64,000 nt of DNA from Rhizobium sp. G21 (lineage in GTDB: Bacteria; Pseudomonadota; Alphaproteobacteria; Rhizobiales; Rhizobiaceae): assembly GCF_014158035.1 (NCBI RefSeq), contig NZ_JACFXW010000001.1, positions 4,229,224 through 4,293,223 on the forward strand, read 5' to 3'. Position numbers and translations under genes: made by a program. Positions 37,580 to 48,729 of this stretch are shown here, one piece after another (position 1 is the first letter of the stretch; every line of letters begins with the position of its first letter). The notes below the pieces were generated by a model. The model was not told where the DNA came from, did not search any database, and was given only the letters and a program-made list of their open reading frames with translations.

Positions 37580-38173
37580 GTGATCGATCCCTATAGCGTG
37601 TTGGGCGTGGACCGCGACGCGGGCGAACAGGCCATTCGCGACGCCTGGCGCAAGGCGGCCAAGACCGCGCATCCGGATGCGGGCGGCGACACGGAGAATT
37701 TCGCCCGGCTGCAGACCGCCTACGACGTGCTGAAGGACCCGGTGCGCCGCCGCGTGTTCGACGACACCGGCTATGATCCCGAACTCGCCGATCCCCGGGA
37801 TCTGCAGGGCGTGATGATGCTGGAGAAGCTGGTCAACGACGTCATTCTCGACGAGCGCGAACCCGGCAGTTTCGATCCGGTCGCGGCCATGCGGCGGAAA
37901 CTGTCGGACGATATCGTCAAGAACCGCATGCATATTCTCGAACTCGAGCGGCATCGCAATCGGGTGCGCCAGCACATCGATCGTTTGGGCCGGCGGCCGG
38001 AGACCGATGTGCTCGGCTCCATGCTGCGCGCCCGCAGCCAGTCGATCACCGAGGCCATCCGCAAATCCGAAGAGCAGATCGGCACGATCGAGCGCGCCTA
38101 CGCCATGCTCGAAGGCTATAGCTACGAGTTGGAGGCGCTGGTGGAAGCGATCCGGGAAGAGGCGGCGGAGTAG
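37580..38173 (+). CDS. J-domain (DnaJ-like) protein
   Basis: A 197-residue cytoplasmic protein. An N-terminal J domain (about residues 3-62) contains DPYSVLGVDRDAGEQAIRDA and AHPDAGGD, i.e. the HPD tripeptide needed to stimulate Hsp70 ATPase. The remainder is a helical, probably coiled-coil region (ELERHRNRVRQHIDRLGRRP) with no zinc-finger or CTD, so it is a class III J protein with an unknown client. GTG 37580 is chosen because AAGGAAG lies 7 bases upstream; TTG 37547 is also in frame. Confidence 0.85.
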   Translation: MIDPYSVLGVDRDAGEQAIRDAWRKAAKTAHPDAGGDTENFARLQTAYDVLKDPVRRRVFDDTGYDPELADPRDLQGVMMLEKLVNDVILDEREPGSFDPVAAMRRKLSDDIVKNRMHILELERHRNRVRQHIDRLGRRPETDVLGSMLRARSQSITEAIRKSEEQIGTIERAYAMLEGYSYELEALVEAIREEAAE

Positions 38174-38200
38174 ATCTGCGCCGCCCGGGCGCGACAACGC

Positions 38201-39199
38201 CTACTGCAACAGCCGCAGCATCGATTGCGGTTCGGCGTTGGCGATCGACAACGCCTCGTAACCGAGCGATTCCTGACCCTGCAGGGCTTTCAGTCGCGTC
38301 GATTCCTGATTGAGGTCCGCATCAACGAGGTTTCCTACGCCTTTCTTCAGCGTATCGGACAGCCGATTTGCGAATTCGTTCTGCATCGTCACGCGTGTGT
38401 CCAGCGCGCCGAGCGTGCCGGCCACGTCGGTGACGTCGAGCAGCATGGAATCGATGACCTGCAGCATTTCGTCGAGTTCGAGGTCGGTGGTGGCGTTGGA
38501 CAACGTCATTTCCTGCGGCGTAAGCGAAGGCGCCGAATAGGAGTTGGACCTCGCGACGTCGAACAGGACATAGCCGGTCGAATAACCGAGCGTGACGGCG
38601 TATTTCTCCGAGGTGAGAACGCCAAATTCGCCGCCGGTGGCTTCGGAGAGATCGAGAATGGCGTAGGGGCCGTCGGTGGCGGAATTGGAGCCGAAATAGA
38701 GGCTCTGCACGCGCACGGAATTGTCGGTGCTGCGGACGAAACCGCCGATGATCTCTTTCTCGCCGGTCAGCCAGGGACTGTCATAGGTCGAGAACTGCAC
38801 CCAGTTTTCGGCGTTGAACGTGGCCGATTCGCCGATGCTGAGGATCTGCGCCTTCAACTGTTCGACTTCGACGCCGAGCTTGTCCTTGTCGACGCCGGGC
38901 TCACGTGCGGCGACGAAGCGCGCCTTGATCTCGGCCATGAGGTCGGCCACCTGGCTCACGCCGGTATAGGCTGTGTCGGCGGTCGCCGCGCCCAGCGCCA
39001 GCGCGTCCATCACCGAGGACATCGCGTCGGTGTCGGAGCGCATGGTGGTGGCGATAGACCAGTAGGCGGCATTGTCGGACGCGACCTGCACGCGGTAGCC
39101 CGAGGAGACCTTGTTCTGCGTTTCGGCGAGATCGCCGTGAATGTTGCGAATGACCTGAAGAGCCTTGGTGGCGCTGTTGTTGGTGATGATGCTCGGCAT
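38201..39199 (-). CDS. Flagellin
   Basis: A 332-residue flagellin of the short rhizobial type. The N-terminal D0/D1 region SIITNNSATKALQVIRNIHG, QNKVSSGYRVQVASDNAAYW and MRSDTDAMSSVMDALALGAA is conserved. The C-terminal coiled region NEFANRLSDTLKKGVGNLVD and LGYEALSIANAEPQSMLRLL completes the filament core. The middle variable part is short. ATG 39199 is supported by the conserved N-terminus; an in-frame upstream extension has no family similarity. No other flagellar gene lies in the window. Confidence 0.95.
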   Translation of the reverse strand: MPSIITNNSATKALQVIRNIHGDLAETQNKVSSGYRVQVASDNAAYWSIATTMRSDTDAMSSVMDALALGAATADTAYTGVSQVADLMAEIKARFVAAREPGVDKDKLGVEVEQLKAQILSIGESATFNAENWVQFSTYDSPWLTGEKEIIGGFVRSTDNSVRVQSLYFGSNSATDGPYAILDLSEATGGEFGVLTSEKYAVTLGYSTGYVLFDVARSNSYSAPSLTPQEMTLSNATTDLELDEMLQVIDSMLLDVTDVAGTLGALDTRVTMQNEFANRLSDTLKKGVGNLVDADLNQESTRLKALQGQESLGYEALSIANAEPQSMLRLLQ

Positions 39200-39532
39200 G
39201 ACCTGACATTTGACAAAAAAGGCGGGTTCAAAATGCCTTTCCCGGCAAGGAGAGGCGGCTCCAAAACGCGAACTATGGCAAAGTTTGTGAACGATCATGG
39301 TTAATGCGGGGTAAATGGCCGGCGTCAAATTTCGCCGTCGTTAACGCCTGTGGCCGGAAAGGCGCGTAGGGATCAGCGCGAAGGCGCCGAAAAACAAGAA
39401 AAATCTAAAATGAACCTCTCCGGCGGTCGCTCCAGAGGTTAATCGCCGCGCCGCGCCGCTATGTGGGTCGAGCAAAAGAAATGGCCGGGACGAACCCGGC
39501 CATTTGCCTGAAGGCTCATGTCCGAGCGCCGT
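39200..39532. other. Flagellin upstream region
   Basis: 333 bases between flagellin and the next minus-strand gene. No coding frame is supported. It should contain the flagellin promoter and leader (about 39200-39450) and holds the terminator of the upstream gene at 39470-39503. I could not identify a clear sigma-28 or CtrA site. Confidence 0.4.
39470..39503 (-). terminator. Terminator after the exported-protein gene
   Basis: On the minus strand, stem ATGGCCGGG / CCCGGCCAT with a 5-base loop is followed by TTCTTTTGC. It lies 30 bases after the stop of the gene at 39533-40024. Confidence 0.75.
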
Positions 39533-40024
39533 TCAATCCGCCTTGCGGATCGACTGGATGATCGAGGCGACATCGCCGTCATACTTGTCTTCGGCGCCCT
39601 GGGTGCCCCAATAGGTGAGCACGAGAATATGGCTCGCGTCGATGACGACCGCGGCGAGACCGATCGAAGCGGCGCCGTCCTTGTCCTTGCCCGTCCAGTC
39701 GATCAGCGAGATCGGCATGCCGTTGATCTCGGTGTCCTGACGCTTGGCGCTGTCCGGATTGATCTCGACGCCGTTGTCCATCAGGAACTTGATGGCGTCT
39801 TCGACCGCGCCATCGACGCTCTTGCCGTCAGCGACGTCGGCGGAGAGATAGATCGCGTCTTCCGGCGAGGTGGCCTGCACGCCGGTTTCGGTTTCTTCAG
39901 CGCTCCACGGTTCGGGGAAGGTGATGACGGCGATCGGCGCATCCGACGGAAAAGCGATGTCGCCGGCATGGGCGAAGCCGCCGATGGAAAGAGCGGCGAG
40001 CGCCGCGATGATAAGGCGTTTCAT
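39533..40024 (-). CDS. Hypothetical exported protein
   Basis: A 163-residue protein with a clear signal peptide (MKRLIIAALAALSIGGFAHA). The mature part resembles no family I can name. It has alternating beta-like stretches (PIAVITFPEPWSAEETETG, GAASIGLAAVVIDASHILVL) and could be a small periplasmic alpha/beta domain. GGGGGA precedes ATG 40024. Transcribed alone, with its own terminator. Function unknown. Confidence 0.85.
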   Translation of the reverse strand: MKRLIIAALAALSIGGFAHAGDIAFPSDAPIAVITFPEPWSAEETETGVQATSPEDAIYLSADVADGKSVDGAVEDAIKFLMDNGVEINPDSAKRQDTEINGMPISLIDWTGKDKDGAASIGLAAVVIDASHILVLTYWGTQGAEDKYDGDVASIIQSIRKAD

Positions 40025-40135
40025 GATGGGGTCCCCCTGATGGAAAGACCCATTGCTTAGCGGAAATTCATGTCGCCCGCGCGAGAAAAGCCGGTATTCC
40101 CCCAAAAATGATGGGAAGCGCCCGTCCGCAAGGGC

Positions 40136-41473
40136 TTAGAGATCGAAATCGTCCGCTGTGAGATTATGCTTTCCGCTCAGGCGGACCATCAGGTCGGCGG
40201 TGCCGTCGCCATCGGTGTCGCCCTGAATGACCGTGTCCGATCCGGATTTCGCGATCCGCAATTCTCCGGCCTTGTCATGAAAGGCGGATCCGCCGATGAA
40301 CGTGAAATCCTGATCGCCCGCTTTGTTGGCGTTGGCGTCGATGGCGTCGAGTATGATCCGATCCGCTTCGGTGAAATCAGCGATCACGTCTGCCCGTGCG
40401 GCGTTGGCGGCGGTGTCTCCGCGGGCGAAGACGAAGTGGTCCGCCCCGCCGCCGCCGGTCAGACGATCCTTGCCGCCGCCTCCGTCGAGAATGTCGTCTC
40501 CGCCCTTGCCGTTCAGGGCGTTGGCGGCGTCGTTGCCGAACAGAGACTGAATTCCTGCTCCGCCGGCGAGATCGACGGCGGCGATGCCCAGCGCATGGAT
40601 CTGCCGGACATTGGTGGATACGCCCGCGACATCGCCGTTGGTCCAGACCTCGACGCCGTTGACCACGTCGAGTTTCACATTCTCGTCGAAAGCGCCGAGC
40701 TGGACGGAGACTTTGCCGGACGCGAGCGAAAACGCGATGGTCCGGGCCGCGCCAGAGCCGAAGTCCAGCTCATAGCCGCCGCCTGCGCCCGTCTTGTCGC
40801 TCTCGCCGCCGCTCGAAACCACGCGCCCGACCATCTGCTCGCCGACGCTGAAGAAATCATCCTTCTTCACGGTGTCCTTGTAGACCACGCCGGTGACGAA
40901 CAGCGCCGAGCCGCTTCGGGCGAAATCCTGGGAGACCATGGAGCTGTCGAATGTGCCGGTGCTGAATTCGAATTCGCCGGATTTCTGGCCCACCCCGACC
41001 TCGCTGAACAGATCGGAGAGAATGTTCAGTCGATGGCCACGTCCTTCGACGCCTTCGTCGATGAACAGATCGGCATGCTGCTGGATAATGAAACTCGTCA
41101 GCTCAGCATTGGTCAGCGGGCTGCTGTCTCCTCGCACGGAAATGTTCTCGCCCGAGGCGGAACTGCCCGAAAACGTGTAGCCGGCCGTCTCCATTCGGTC
41201 GCCGGGATTCACACCCGTAAAGCCGGATGTCTTCTGTGTTTCGAAATGGCTGAATATGTCATGCGCCAGCATCCAAGCGCTGTGCTTGTCCGCCGCCTGG
41301 GCGAGATCGTCATTGCCGGCCAGCACCTGTTTCGGCGCGGTGGAAATCCTGTCGCCAGAGGATACGCCTTCATTGAGGGCGATGCCGAAGCGCCTGGCTT
41401 CGCCCGCCGGGTCCAAGCGGGCCCGGTTGATCAACTCCAGCATCAGTTGTTCCTGCGCCGTCATGTCGGCCAT
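40136..41473 (-). CDS. CAP domain protein with C-terminal RTX repeats (type I secreted)
   Basis: A 445-residue protein. The N-terminal CAP/SCP-like domain (about residues 5-170) shows ELINRARLDPAGEARRFGI, LAQAADKHSAWMLAHDIFSH, NISVRGDSSPLTNAEL and GHRLNILSDLFSEVGVG. After a beta-rich linker come RTX nonapeptides (GNDAANALNGKGGDDILDGG-GGKDRLTGGGGADHFVF) that bind calcium. Last is a serralysin-type C-terminal domain ending DDFDL. No N-terminal signal peptide, so type I secretion is expected. GAGGAGA precedes the ATG. The C-terminal 60 residues resemble those of the RTX protein upstream. Role unknown; bacterial CAP domains are linked to host or envelope interaction. Confidence 0.9.
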   Translation of the reverse strand: MADMTAQEQLMLELINRARLDPAGEARRFGIALNEGVSSGDRISTAPKQVLAGNDDLAQAADKHSAWMLAHDIFSHFETQKTSGFTGVNPGDRMETAGYTFSGSSASGENISVRGDSSPLTNAELTSFIIQQHADLFIDEGVEGRGHRLNILSDLFSEVGVGQKSGEFEFSTGTFDSSMVSQDFARSGSALFVTGVVYKDTVKKDDFFSVGEQMVGRVVSSGGESDKTGAGGGYELDFGSGAARTIAFSLASGKVSVQLGAFDENVKLDVVNGVEVWTNGDVAGVSTNVRQIHALGIAAVDLAGGAGIQSLFGNDAANALNGKGGDDILDGGGGKDRLTGGGGADHFVFARGDTAANAARADVIADFTEADRIILDAIDANANKAGDQDFTFIGGSAFHDKAGELRIAKSGSDTVIQGDTDGDGTADLMVRLSGKHNLTADDFDL

Positions 41474-41603
41474 CGGTCGTCTCCTCGGCTCGGCGGTTCA
41501 TCCTAGGGGAGGCAGTGTAGCGCGCATTATGGCGAGGGGAAGATGGGGCGTCGTGTCAAATCTGGGTGGGAATTTCGACGGCGGATCCAGTGATGGGCCG
41601 CAT

Positions 41604-41629
41604 GCGCCGGGCTGCTGGCAGCCCGGCGC
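41604..41629 (-). terminator. Hairpin after the RTX gene
   Basis: A perfect 10-base stem GCGCCGGGCT / AGCCCGGCGC with 6-base loop, 22 bases downstream of the RTX stop. The T-run is poor, but position and strength fit termination. Confidence 0.65.
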
Positions 41630-41650
41630 TCCGAACGGCGGTTTACAGGT

Positions 41651-43420
41651 TTATAGGTCGAAGCTGTTGGCCTGCAACTGCTTTGTCGACTCCACGAACA
41701 GCGAGAAGTCGGATTTGCCGTTGCCGTCGATGTCGCCATAGACCATGTAGCCGTCTTTCGACGATACGCAGCGCAGCTCGCCGGCATGTTTGCCGAAGGC
41801 GTCGTCACCGATGAAGGTGAAGGCGTCGTTGGCCTTGGACTTCACCCGGGCATCGATGTCCGAGAGATCGATCAGGTCGTTCTGCTTGCGGTTGAAGCTA
41901 TCGAGCGTATCCCCGTTCAGGTCGCGGATCGTCGAGAACAGGAATGTATCGCGGCCTGCGCCGCCATCGAGCGTGTCGCGGCCCAGGCCGCCGATCAGGG
42001 TGTCGGCTCCATTGCCGCCGAACAATTTGTCGAGGCCAGCGCCGCCCATCAGCACGTCATTGCCGGCTGCGCCATTCACGACGTCGTCGCCGGCATTGCC
42101 GTTCAGCTTGTTCGCCAGGACATTGCCGTTGATGACATTGGCGATATTGCCGCCTTCCACGCTTTCCTGATGCGTGGTGAGGGTCAGTGTCTTGCCCGAT
42201 TTCGCGGTTACGAAGTTCTCGTAGGACAGGGTGAAGGTCTCGGTGGTCGAGCCCGCTTCGTAGATCGATGTGCCGTTGAACAGCTCGATCGAGAAGAGTT
42301 CGCCGACCGGTTCCGATCCTTCGAACATCGCGAAGCCGGCCTGCCACTTGTCCTGATAGACGCTCACGTCGATCGCGGCTTCCAGCTCACCGTAAAGGAT
42401 CTTCCAGTCGACTTTCGAGGTGAATGTAAGGTTGGTGACCGCCTGAATGGCCATGCTGAGCTGGTAGGTGGCCGTTACCGTCATCTGACCTTCGCCTTCC
42501 GGCGTGTCGAACTCGAACTTTTCACCGAGCTCGCCCGTCAGCGTCTGGCCGAGGCTGGTCTTCATCTCGACGTCGATGTCCGGCGTGGCGATGATCTCTT
42601 GCTCGAATGCGGCTTCCCCGACGAGCTTGACATCCAGGCCGCCGGTGTCGACCGAAATCGAACCGATACCGAGATCGAGGCTTTCGTCGACGGAGAGCGG
42701 CACGGGCAGGAACTGATCGAGATCGAGTTCGGCCGTCAGGAACGGGCTGGATTCGCCGGTGATCTTGTAGGCGCCGAACTGGCCGCCCTCGACCACTTCG
42801 ACATCCGAATATTCGAATTCCGGGATGCTGGCTGCGACCGTTCCGAAACCGAGATCGAGTTCATAGATCTCTCCGTCGAGGCCGCCGAGCGTTTCCGCCG
42901 TGATCTTGAACAATTCGGTGTTGGGCAGCGACACATTGATGTTCTCATCGATGACGTTGCCGGAAAATTCGCCGGAATCGAAGAACACGTCGTAGGAGAG
43001 ACCAGCATCGACCTTCATGGCCGCCTGGATGCCGGCTTCCAGCTCGAGCTTGATATAGGACTCGGCGGCGCTCGGTCCGATGGCGGACAGCATGTCGGCG
43101 GTTTCGCCCGTCAGCTGGAAGGCGGACGTGTCGACGAACGACACGCCGTTCAGCAGGTCGGTCGCCGAGGTCGATGCGTTGCTTTCGAAGGAGACCGTCG
43201 ATTCCAATTGGCCGAGGTCGAGATGGGCGGTGCCGAGCAATGCGAAATTGATGGCGTAGCTGGCTTCGAAGTTCACCCAGATGTCGGCGATGCCCAGCAG
43301 GTTCTGGGACAGTCTGTTCGAGGTCGTGTCGCTGTCGGAAAAGGACAGGTCGAGGAAATCGAAATCCAATCCGGTTCCGGCTGCTGCGCCGAACATACCG
43401 CCCTGAAATGATAATTGCAT
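41651..43420 (-). CDS. Large RTX calcium-binding protein
   Basis: A 589-residue protein without signal peptide. Residues 1-430 are an acidic, Gly-, Ser- and Thr-rich, beta-predicted region with no domain I recognise. From about 435 there are RTX repeats (GNAGDDVVNGAAGNDVLMGG, GGLGRDTLDGGAGRDTFLF) and a C-terminal domain (DAFTFIGDDAFGKHAGELRC...FDL) like that of the CAP-RTX protein. Type I secretion and extracellular calcium-dependent folding are expected. GGAGAGA precedes the ATG. It is divergent from a LytTR regulator. Possible roles are biofilm or surface protein; no adhesin or enzyme motif is seen. Confidence 0.85.
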   Translation of the reverse strand: MQLSFQGGMFGAAAGTGLDFDFLDLSFSDSDTTSNRLSQNLLGIADIWVNFEASYAINFALLGTAHLDLGQLESTVSFESNASTSATDLLNGVSFVDTSAFQLTGETADMLSAIGPSAAESYIKLELEAGIQAAMKVDAGLSYDVFFDSGEFSGNVIDENINVSLPNTELFKITAETLGGLDGEIYELDLGFGTVAASIPEFEYSDVEVVEGGQFGAYKITGESSPFLTAELDLDQFLPVPLSVDESLDLGIGSISVDTGGLDVKLVGEAAFEQEIIATPDIDVEMKTSLGQTLTGELGEKFEFDTPEGEGQMTVTATYQLSMAIQAVTNLTFTSKVDWKILYGELEAAIDVSVYQDKWQAGFAMFEGSEPVGELFSIELFNGTSIYEAGSTTETFTLSYENFVTAKSGKTLTLTTHQESVEGGNIANVINGNVLANKLNGNAGDDVVNGAAGNDVLMGGAGLDKLFGGNGADTLIGGLGRDTLDGGAGRDTFLFSTIRDLNGDTLDSFNRKQNDLIDLSDIDARVKSKANDAFTFIGDDAFGKHAGELRCVSSKDGYMVYGDIDGNGKSDFSLFVESTKQLQANSFDL

Positions 43421-43595
43421 GTTTCTCTCCAGATGCCCGCGAACGGGGCCGGGCGCGCGTTCTCCGCGCGTCCCTCGTAAGCTTGAATTTTGTTGGCAGA
43501 CGTCGAGCCCGGAAAAACGGAGCTCTCGAAATTGTCTTTAAAATTCAGCGGTGTCCCCGATCAATCGCCGGCGGGCGGCAGGCGGCCGGATTGGA

Positions 43596-43632
43596 GTGAA
43601 TTTTTGACAAATGGTGCGAATTTTGCGTAATG
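43596..43632. repeat. Tandem imperfect direct repeat in the RTX/LytTR divergent promoter
   Basis: GTGAATTTTTGACAAATG (43596-43613) is followed directly by GTGCGAATTTTGCGTAATG (43614-43632). The GAATTTT cores are 20 bases apart, about two helical turns, the arrangement bound by LytTR regulators. Two more related cores lie nearby: TTGAATTTT near 43483 and AAAATTCA near 43540. Confidence 0.6.
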
Positions 43633-43712
43633 GTAATATACGCCGGAGGCAGGTATCGCGTTTTGTTCGAGACCGCGTTGGGCGGAAGCAGATGCATAGG
43701 GTGCGTTAAGTC

Positions 43713-44599
43713 GTGTTGTTTGAGGCGCGTGAGGGTAGAGACGGCGATTTCCAGTCCTTTGATCAATTCAAAGCTCTCGGCCGACATCTCGCATCGCATC
43801 CATTCTTTCTAAGCATGCTCGTAGGCGTCGTCCTGCTGAAAGCCGTCGGCGTCGTCGTGCCGGAGTTTCCCGGAATGGACCATGTGTCGGAACTGGGTCT
43901 CATGTCCGTGAGGCTTGCCCTCTATGCGTTGGCGATCGCGGTGATATTTCCGTACTGGCTGCATTTTGCGCTGTCGCGGAACATTCCGTTCTATTTCGCG
44001 CATGTCATGCATTTCACATTCGTGCACAGCCTGAGTTTCGCCGTGACCGCCTCATTCGTCTACGATTACCCTACCGACCAGGCGGTTATTCGTTTTTGCG
44101 GCAGGAGTTGTTCAATCTGATCCTGAGCGTGCCCTATGTCTTTTACTTCAAATCGGAAATCTATCGCCGGCTTGCGAAACCCGGCTGCGAGCTGCCGATC
44201 TGGCGACCGTTACGCAGGCAATCTCCGCTCGGCGCGGAGCCGGCGGCGAACCTCGACCCCGCCGGAGAAGAAAATCCGAGTGTCGAATCGACGCGACCGA
44301 ATTTCGATTGGCTCGCCGACGCCCTAACGATACAGGCGCAGAACCAATATGTGATCGTTCGGATGGAAAGCGGCTCTCAAATGGTCCGCATGACCATGAA
44401 GGAGGCGATTGCGCATTTGGATGAAAGGCAGGGGGTGCGCATACATCGGTCTTGGTGGATCCGGCGCACCATGATCAAATCGGTCCAACGCGACGGCCCC
44501 AATCTGAAGGTGGTCGCGACCAACGGCGAGATCTATCCCTTGTCCAAATCGAATCTCGGCGAGGTCCAGGCGATCATCGCGCTCACCAAGCCGGCCTAG
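43713..44599 (+). CDS. Membrane LytTR-type transcriptional regulator (frameshifted)
   Basis: A protein of about 295 residues. The N-terminal part has four hydrophobic segments (FFLSMLVGVVLLKAVGVVVP, LALYALAIAVIFPYWLHFAL and two more). The C-terminal 100 residues are a LytTR DNA-binding domain (DALTIQAQNQYVIVRMESG, GVRIHRSWWIRRTMIKSVQR, NGEIYPLSKSNLGEVQ). The frame breaks in the T-run 44093-44097: upstream ends ...DQAVIRF and downstream continues LRQELFNLILSVPYVFYFK; one more T joins them. Such membrane LytTR proteins without a receiver domain occur in alphaproteobacteria. It likely acts on the divergent RTX promoter and itself (inference). Start GTG 43713 is tentative. Confidence 0.85.
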
Positions 44600-44738
44600 G
44601 TCGCAAAAACCATCTGGCGGGGACACTGCGGATTTGATCCGCCGCCGGGCTCCCGGAGCACAAGTTCAACTGTTCCCGCCGGGTCATGTCGGGATCCGCG
44701 CGCCCCGGCTCGAGGACGCTCCAGATTGGATCCGGCTT

Positions 44739-45212
44739 TCACTGCTCGGGCTGGCTGATGAGCAGGTCGCGCAGGCTCCAGGGGAATTCCCCTTGCTGAC
44801 TGGCGATGTCATCCACCTTCCAACCGCCATTTTCCCTCACCAGCGTATAGTAGAGCGTCATCGGTCCGCCGTTGGTGAAGGTCACTTCCAGCTCGGCGGT
44901 GTCGTCGATGATGATGGGAGCGCCCGGGCTTACATTTTCGGCCGCGCCATCCTGGCCGCCGATCACCGGGTCGAAATCGACAGAGCCGATCTCGTCGTCG
45001 GCTTTGCCGTCCCGATCTTTCTGGAACAGCGTATTGAGCCCCTTCGAGAAGAACACGCCATACGGCGACGGGGCGTCCGCTTCACTCTCGTTGGGGTCGT
45101 AGGCGTAAATCGCCTCGATGAGCGCTTGTGGGGTCTTATAGGTCGCGGCGTCGGCGCCGAAAGCGGAAGCGACGAGGGCGAACAGGGTGAGCATGAAGGT
45201 ACCAAAGCGCAC
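44739..45212 (-). CDS. Exported protein, DUF3828-like
   Basis: A 157-residue exported protein. Signal peptide (MRFGTFMLTLFALVASAFGADA), then TPQALIEAIYAYDPNESEAD, a region with SVDFDPVIGGQDG and a C-terminal MTLYYTLVRENGGWKVDDIA, the usual layout of DUF3828-type periplasmic proteins (NTF2-like fold). GTG 45212 is chosen because AGGAG lies 8 bases upstream. Role unknown. It lies between the LytTR gene (convergent) and uvrB. Confidence 0.8.
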   Translation of the reverse strand: MRFGTFMLTLFALVASAFGADAATYKTPQALIEAIYAYDPNESEADAPSPYGVFFSKGLNTLFQKDRDGKADDEIGSVDFDPVIGGQDGAAENVSPGAPIIIDDTAELEVTFTNGGPMTLYYTLVRENGGWKVDDIASQQGEFPWSLRDLLISQPEQ

Positions 45213-45323
45213 GGACAATCTCCTGAGGACAGGATGTTATCCCTATGCGAGGATGGGAGAGACGGCCACAACCTTCTTTGTGTGGATCGTCCCGATCATG
45301 CGCCGACGATCGTCCCCGACGTT

Positions 45324-48263
<2,940 letters not shown>

Positions 48264-48374
48264 GGAGGATATATGGACCGGGAATCGGCGGAAATAAAGT
48301 CCCGCGGAGTACAAAAGGGAAACGGATCGAGTTTTCCTCGCGGCGCGTCGACGCGCTGCGTGTGGATAGAGCAG

Positions 48375-48674
48375 CTATTTGCGCCGACAGGACAGGTCGC
48401 CCAATCGCGCGGCCGGCTTACCCTCGACGATGACCGTCGGATCGCCGGTCGCGGCGCAGGTCGTTTCGCCAACGGCTCCAGGCTTGACATGCACCATAGG
48501 CTGTCCCTCGATACGCACAGAGGGAATGATGTCATAGAGCGAGGCGGGACACTGCGCGACATCGGACAATCTCAGCGCCGGACGACCGCCGATCATCACC
48601 GACGCCGCTCCCTTCAGCGCGCAATCCGGCAACGCCTCCGCCGACGCCGCCGTCGCGAAGAAGCAGGCCACCAT
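48375..48674 (-). CDS. Exported PAAR-motif-like protein
   Basis: At least 99 residues from ATG 48674. Two PAAR-like motifs bracket it: MIGGRPALRLSDVAQCP near residue 27 and VIVEGKPAARLGDLSCRRK at the end. Upstream in the same frame is RRAFFAMVACFFATAASA, a good signal peptide, but no ATG, GTG or TTG precedes it before the DUF1501 stop. The start may be a rare codon or disturbed by another indel. PAAR proteins normally cap type VI secretion spikes without a signal peptide, so an exported single-domain version is unusual. It follows the DUF1501 gene by about 55 bases. Function unknown. Confidence 0.65.
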   Translation of the reverse strand: MVACFFATAASAEALPDCALKGAASVMIGGRPALRLSDVAQCPASLYDIIPSVRIEGQPMVHVKPGAVGETTCAATGDPTVIVEGKPAARLGDLSCRRK

Positions 48675-48729
48675 GGCGAAAAACGCCCGCCGGACGCCTG
48701 CGACCGTCGTCGGCCGGAAAGGATGAGGC

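Noticed and set aside
48264..48374. LexA box upstream of uvrB
   Set aside because: No GTTC-N7-GTTC or GAAC-N7-GTTC pattern is found in the upstream sequence.
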